This document shows, one piece after another, positions 61,242 to 64,000 of a DNA stretch of 64,000 bases. Each line of letters opens with the position of its first letter. The stretch's first letter is position 1. This DNA is from Candidatus Cohnella colombiensis (lineage in GTDB: Bacteria; Bacillota; Bacilli; Paenibacillales; Paenibacillaceae): positions 2,666,001 to 2,730,000 of the forward strand of contig CP119317.1 in the NCBI GenBank assembly GCA_029203125.1, written 5' to 3'. The notes under the pieces were generated by a model. That model worked only from the letters and a program-made list of their open reading frames with translations. It searched no databases and was not told the DNA's origin. A program made the translations under genes and the position numbers.

Positions 61242-63341
61242 TTAATTCTCTTCTGTACGAACGACTGGAAGTGAATCATTCGTCGTTCCTGCTTCTACTG
61301 GAGTTCCGTCGGTATTCGTTACATCTATCGGAGTTGCTGGCACAACCGGCTTACGAGGTGTTCCATTCAAGCCGATCTTCTCATCATACGCATCGAAGAT
61401 TTTCCGTGCGATCGGCGCTGCACCCCATCCACCGAAGCCACCTTCGGGCACGATTACTGCAACAGCTAACTTCGGATTCTCAGCTGGCGCATAGGCGATG
61501 AACACCGCGTTCTCAACTCTACCACCACCTACGTCTTGTTGCGATGTACCTGTCTTTCGCAGGAACGTATACTGAACGTCGTCGAAGCCCTTCACCTGTA
61601 CCTGAGCCATCCCCTTCTCGATTGTTGACCAAAATACATCAGGATAATCGACAGTGTTCAGCACTTCGGTTTGATACGCCTGTGTAACATTTCCATCAAC
61701 GTCACGAATTTCGTTTACGAACTGCGGTTTAAGCCGTTTACCGTGATTCGCAAGCATTGCGGTATATTGTGCTAACTGAAGCGCGGTATACTTCCCTTGT
61801 TGCCCCCAGGCAGAACGAATGAGTGCGGATTGCGGGCTTGCCTTCTTCGCTTCATTATAATATTCTACAACGCCCGCAGATTCACTTGGCAGTCCGCTTC
61901 CAGTCGTTACACCGAGACCAAACTGCTTCATGTAATTATCCCAAATATCAACCCCATCTGTTCCGTTCACAAGGTAAAGCTGATTACCGATCATAGCGGA
62001 CATAAAGGCGTTTGACGATTTGGCAATTGCCTGTGTAGCGTTGATTCTACCGTTAGCTGCATTTTGAGAGTTATTAACTTTGACCTTATGGCCTTCCTTA
62101 CCAAATTCAAAATAACCGATGTCATTGAAAGTCGTGGTTGGCGTGAATAATCCCTCGTTTAGCCCAACCAGTACGGACAGTGGCTTCTGAGTAGAGCCTA
62201 GATAGACGAATGAAGAAGGATGTTTTTTTCGTTCTTGATCATTATCATAAGGCGGGTAGACTTCTTTAATTGTACCGTTATACATAAAAGCCGAGATTTG
62301 ATCCAAGTCCTTCTGACTAATTCCGCCCTGCCATACGTTCGTGTCATAATCCGGCATACTTGCCATTGCAATCACTTTGCCTGTATCGATTTCCATCGCT
62401 ACTGCATAGCCTGTTGTTGCGTTGGCAGCTCGCTCCCACTTATCCGTAGAATTGCGAATTTTAGCAATATGTTCCGTAATCGCATTTTGTGTAGCGAGTT
62501 GAACATCTTTATTAATCGTCAAAAAGAGGTTTTCACCCTTTACCGGCTTCGTTAGCTTCATCGGACCGATAATTTCGCTATCCTTATTGACGGGATATTC
62601 CTTCACGCCATTATAGCCACGCAATTCATCCTGGTACATTAACTCAAGACCATCTACGCCTACTTCCTCTGTTTTCAAGTAACGTAGCGTAGGGTCGGAT
62701 TGATCCGTATTAATCTCCTGATACTTTGTTAGCTTCATTGCCCCTTGAAGTTTCTTCATATAACCGACTAGTTGTACAGCAATTCCCTCTTCGTTGTACT
62801 GTCTAATACTTTCCTCAACAATATCGATGCCTGGAAAATCATCGCGATGCTCGGAGAAATATGCAATCTCTTCCTTTGTTAAGCCAGACTTCACGCGACG
62901 TTGTTGATAGGAATAGTAAACTCTATTTTTAAGATCCATATCCTCATAGACATCATCGACGGTGATCGATTTTTTCGTTTTATCTCCATACTTGTCGAAT
63001 ACTTCAACAATCTTCGCAGCGAGCTCTCTCCCGCGCTCCTCTGTCATCTTCGTCTCAAATGTGTAGTATAAGGATTGCGTTGAAGACGAATAGGCGATCG
63101 GATAGCCTTCAGAATCATAGATATTGCCACGAATCGGTGGAACCGGTACAGACCGATTCCCTAATGCATGCTCCTGCTCCTTGTAGGAGGGTCCTTCTAC
63201 GAATTGCAAAAAAGCTAACCGGACGATTAACGCCGAGAACACAAAGAAGGTTGCGAAGAAAAAGACATTCAATCGAAAGCTAAAGTGTCTTCGATTCCGC
63301 AGCTCACGCTTTTGCGCTTCTTCAGTGGAATTGTTAGTCAT
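61242..63341 (-). CDS. Class B penicillin-binding protein (PBP2-like transpeptidase)
   Basis: A 699-residue monofunctional transpeptidase. A cytosolic tail (about 1-25) is followed by one membrane helix (about 25-43). The dimerisation/pedestal domain begins RSVPVPPIRGNIYDSEGYPIA. The transpeptidase domain has Ser-x-x-Lys in GSTQKP (Ser about 382), SxN in KSSNAF (about 441) and KTG in LRKTGTS (about 597). No PASTA domains, so it resembles elongation-type PBP2/PbpA. It ends in a Pro/Thr-rich tail. ATG 63341 has GGAGGT 9 nt upstream. It follows a transglutaminase-like gene. Confidence 0.9.
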   Translation of the reverse strand: MTNNSTEEAQKRELRNRRHFSFRLNVFFFATFFVFSALIVRLAFLQFVEGPSYKEQEHALGNRSVPVPPIRGNIYDSEGYPIAYSSSTQSLYYTFETKMTEERGRELAAKIVEVFDKYGDKTKKSITVDDVYEDMDLKNRVYYSYQQRRVKSGLTKEEIAYFSEHRDDFPGIDIVEESIRQYNEEGIAVQLVGYMKKLQGAMKLTKYQEINTDQSDPTLRYLKTEEVGVDGLELMYQDELRGYNGVKEYPVNKDSEIIGPMKLTKPVKGENLFLTINKDVQLATQNAITEHIAKIRNSTDKWERAANATTGYAVAMEIDTGKVIAMASMPDYDTNVWQGGISQKDLDQISAFMYNGTIKEVYPPYDNDQERKKHPSSFVYLGSTQKPLSVLVGLNEGLFTPTTTFNDIGYFEFGKEGHKVKVNNSQNAANGRINATQAIAKSSNAFMSAMIGNQLYLVNGTDGVDIWDNYMKQFGLGVTTGSGLPSESAGVVEYYNEAKKASPQSALIRSAWGQQGKYTALQLAQYTAMLANHGKRLKPQFVNEIRDVDGNVTQAYQTEVLNTVDYPDVFWSTIEKGMAQVQVKGFDDVQYTFLRKTGTSQQDVGGGRVENAVFIAYAPAENPKLAVAVIVPEGGFGGWGAAPIARKIFDAYDEKIGLNGTPRKPVVPATPIDVTNTDGTPVEAGTTNDSLPVVRTEEN

Positions 63342-63369
63342 TACCGGTGTACCTCCAGCTTCAAAAAAA

Positions 63370-64000
63370 TTAAACCTGCTTAATATGTGTGTCAGCAAAG
63401 CCCTCAGAATCAAACCAATTTCCCGTTATTGCCCATGTTGGGTCTAAGGAAACCCAACGCTGTTGCTCCGCAAGATAAACCTCATTCCACGCATGTGAAC
63501 CATATCCTCCGCGTCCATCATAACCTAAGCCTGTTACGACTCGAACGTCCAAACCGACTGTTCTAGCCATCGATGCGTACAAGCGTGCGTAATCTATGCA
63601 TACCCCTTTACGGGTTACAAAGGTCATCTCTGGATTTTGCTCTCGCCATTCACCGTGTTCCACATAGGCTGTTACCTTATCATCGTCATAAGTGATTCGA
63701 CTTCCAACCCACTCGTACAAGGCTCTCGCCTTTGCTTCGTCCGTCACTTTGGACTCCACGATCGACGCAGCTGCTTGAATGAGATCCTCCGGAAGATCCG
63801 CATCTACGACATCGTATCTGCGCTGCCACAATTGATTCAGTTCAGCGTTCAACGCCTCAGCGAATACAGGCAATTGAGCTTCGATCAGTGTGCCGGCAAC
63901 AGGCTGGATAATCTGTGCAGCCGCCTCGCGGTAAGCGCTAGATTGCTTTATATAATCCGTCATTGGTCCTTGCGGAAACAATGCACAATATGCAAATAAT
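63370..64000 (-). CDS. Transglutaminase-like domain protein (5' end beyond window)
   Basis: At least 210 residues. The catalytic triad of the transglutaminase/protease-like fold is recognisable: Cys in RKGVCIDYARLYASM, His in GSHAWNEVYL, Asp in WVSLDPTWAITG. The frame stays open to the right edge (LFAYCALFPQG), suggesting a signal peptide that begins outside. It is 28 bp upstream of the PBP gene, so a role in cell-wall processing is plausible. Protease or peptidoglycan-linked activity; substrate unknown. Confidence 0.85.
   Translation of the reverse strand, partial: LFAYCALFPQGPMTDYIKQSSAYREAAAQIIQPVAGTLIEAQLPVFAEALNAELNQLWQRRYDVVDADLPEDLIQAAASIVESKVTDEAKARALYEWVGSRITYDDDKVTAYVEHGEWREQNPEMTFVTRKGVCIDYARLYASMARTVGLDVRVVTGLGYDGRGGYGSHAWNEVYLAEQQRWVSLDPTWAITGNWFDSEGFADTHIKQV

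Overview
The window is chromosomal DNA from an endospore-forming Gram-positive bacterium of the class Bacilli, most likely Paenibacillaceae (Paenibacillus/Cohnella-like). The evidence is DnaB/DnaI-type primosome genes, an Sda checkpoint protein, a YheC/YheD-type spore-coat ATP-grasp protein, a YuiB/Ndh/YumC/YuzB/YutI neighbourhood, AGGAGG-type ribosome sites with frequent TTG/GTG starts, and lipoprotein lipoboxes. I found no rRNA or tRNA genes, no CRISPR array and no prophage.

Layout. 1-10 kb: succinate dehydrogenase cytochrome b (partial), a divergent LysR regulator, two cell-wall enzymes, two tandem KtrB/TrkH potassium channels, a CPBP protease-like membrane protein and uvrC. 10-13 kb: a YqzM-like small membrane protein and a sulfate ABC transporter without its ATPase. 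13-29 kb: a type IV pilus locus (pilB-pilT-pilC-pilA-pilD-pilMN-pilO), a 1469-residue Ig-like surface protein and three pilin-like proteins. 29-33 kb: dnaI, dnaB, gtrA, yuiB, hemQ. 33-35 kb: an IS110-family element. 35-39 kb: MHYT hybrid kinase, CheY-like regulator and HD-GYP regulator. 39-52 kb: two type II NADH dehydrogenase-like genes, yumC, sda, Fe-S genes (IscA-like, NifU-like), mqnE, an SDR, a HEPN protein, a UbiD decarboxylase and ctaA. 52-60 kb: thioredoxin-like protein, lipoprotein, MurJ/SpoVB-like flippase, HAD phosphatase and mntABCD. 60-64 kb: a repeat-rich 0.75-kb gap, a class B PBP and a transglutaminase-like protein (partial).

How they fit together. Many genes serve respiration and menaquinone/heme supply (sdhC, ndh, a second NDH-2-like gene, mqnE, ubiD-like, ctaA, hemQ). 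The ndh promoter carries a near-perfect Rex box, and sda is preceded by a cluster of DnaA boxes. The pilus locus looks complete for a Gram-positive type IVa pilus and has a PilM-PilN fusion.

Most interesting signals. (1) The IS110 element has interrupted a copy of a 147-150 bp palindromic repeat whose intact copies lie at 60.8 and 61.0 kb, so its ends can be mapped. The non-coding region upstream of its transposase folds into a stem-loop whose two loop sides match the two target flanks, as expected of a bridge RNA. (2) That palindromic repeat shows compensatory changes in its inner stem. (3) A second dispersed repeat family (core ACTGAGCGAG) forms a 42/44-bp tandem array and a large hairpin.
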